This document shows positions 41,864-42,127 of a stretch of 42,127 nucleotides of DNA, one piece after another. The notes beneath the pieces were generated by a model that saw nothing but the letters and a program-made list of their open reading frames with translations, was not told where the DNA came from and searched no databases. The translations under genes were made by a program, and so were the position numbers. Positions within the stretch are counted from its first letter, which is position 1, and every line of letters begins with the position of its first letter. The stretch spans positions 1-42,127 of the forward strand of contig DATIXX010000069.1 in the NCBI GenBank assembly GCA_035518095.1, in the 5' to 3' direction. This DNA comes from Burkholderiales bacterium. GTDB taxonomy: Bacteria; Pseudomonadota; Gammaproteobacteria; Burkholderiales; JAHFRG01.

Positions 41864-42073
41864 TTACTCCCGAACCAAAATCACGTTTACGGCTTTGACA
41901 AGAACGCGCACCGAATCACCTTTTTTCACGCCAAGATCGGCGAGCGTATCCAAAGTCATGACGGAGGTGATATCGATCGGGCCATCGACCGTGACCTTGA
42001 CCTGACTCATGACGGAACCCCTTTTAATTTCCTCGACTTTTCCAACTATGTTGTTTCGCGCTCCGTATTTCAT
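41864..42073 (-). CDS. Molbindin (Mop/TOBE-domain molybdopterin- or molybdate-binding protein)
   Basis: The ATG at 42073 has GGAGG five bases upstream and gives 69 residues, a single TOBE/Mop domain: SARN-like GARNNIVGKVEEIKRGSVMSQVKV, then ITSVMTLDTLADLGVKKGDSVRVLVKAVNVILV. Such proteins form hexamers that bind molybdate or tungstate for storage. The start typical of the family (N-x-x-x-G-x-V) is at once visible. No mod genes are in the window. The presence of molybdate handling fits the molybdenum-enzyme remnant at 1.5 kb only loosely. Confidence 0.92.
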   Translation of the reverse strand: MKYGARNNIVGKVEEIKRGSVMSQVKVTVDGPIDITSVMTLDTLADLGVKKGDSVRVLVKAVNVILVRE

Positions 42074-42127
42074 GCGGTCCTCCATAGAAAAAAGTGCTGT
42101 CGAAATTCCCGACTTGCGGCTGTGAAC

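Noticed and set aside
1..42127. CRISPR arrays, insertion sequences, integrases, rRNA genes
   Set aside because: Looked for on both strands; no regularly spaced repeats, transposase motifs or rRNA-like sequence seen.

Overview
The window looks like chromosomal DNA of a Gram-negative proteobacterium, most likely a betaproteobacterium. It holds rmuC-mtfA, a Kup potassium transporter, a LapA-domain protein, a prepilin, Tat-exported proteins, a lipoprotein, DoxX, a bufferin-like precursor and a MddA-like methyltransferase, at about 55% G+C by eye. This placement is inference from gene content; no rRNA or strong phylogenetic marker is present. I found no phage genes, transposase, integrase or CRISPR array.

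Layout. 0-3 kb: mtfA (cut by the window edge) and rmuC on the minus strand, an eroded molybdenum-hydroxylase pseudogene, and a secreted transglutaminase-like protein. 3-10.7 kb: an orphan pqqA with its terminator, SemiSWEET, an alpha/beta hydrolase divergent from a MarR regulator with a palindromic operator, a secreted trypsin-like protease, an MFS transporter, a SHOCT protein and a tandem universal stress protein. 11-15 kb: a glyoxalase-fold gene broken by one in-frame stop, a lipoprotein, a LapA-domain protein and an SLC13/ArsB-like permease. 15.2-17.9 kb: DoxX, a Cys-rich bufferin-like precursor, an exported MsrB and a DUF302 protein. This looks like a small metal/oxidative-stress island with two divergent ECF-like promoters, and it lacks the usual bufferin maturation genes. 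18-24 kb: tRNA-Gln, a YidH-like protein, an orphan FNR-type box beside a tiny basic ORF, DedA, NAD-malic enzyme and an MBL-fold hydrolase. 24-26 kb: a secreted seven-bladed YVTN propeller behind a long, strongly structured leader. 27-31 kb: DUF1272, GFA, MddA-like and SAM methyltransferase genes run together and face a divergent AraC regulator. 31-34 kb: Tat-exported beta-carbonic anhydrase, an orphan pseudopilin and a small membrane protein. 34.8-39.4 kb: an ABC importer of the sulfonate/nitrate/taurine class, an SGNH hydrolase, a tiny Lys-rich protein and a small membrane protein, all on the minus strand. 39.9-42.1 kb: Kup and a molbindin.

The most unusual structure is at 37.3-39.15 kb. The SGNH gene lies between two long, imperfect direct repeats. 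Each repeat carries the 3' end of the small membrane-protein gene, a whole or deleted Lys-rich mini-gene, a promoter (TTGAMA-17-TACCGT) and the first codons of the next gene. Two different genes therefore start from copies of one promoter-leader module, and they use different overlapping ATGs in the same ATGGGATG. Other items worth attention are the competing base pairs in the propeller leader, the orphan pqqA, the reduced bufferin locus, the single-stop VOC gene and several mini-genes below the usual ORF cut-off.
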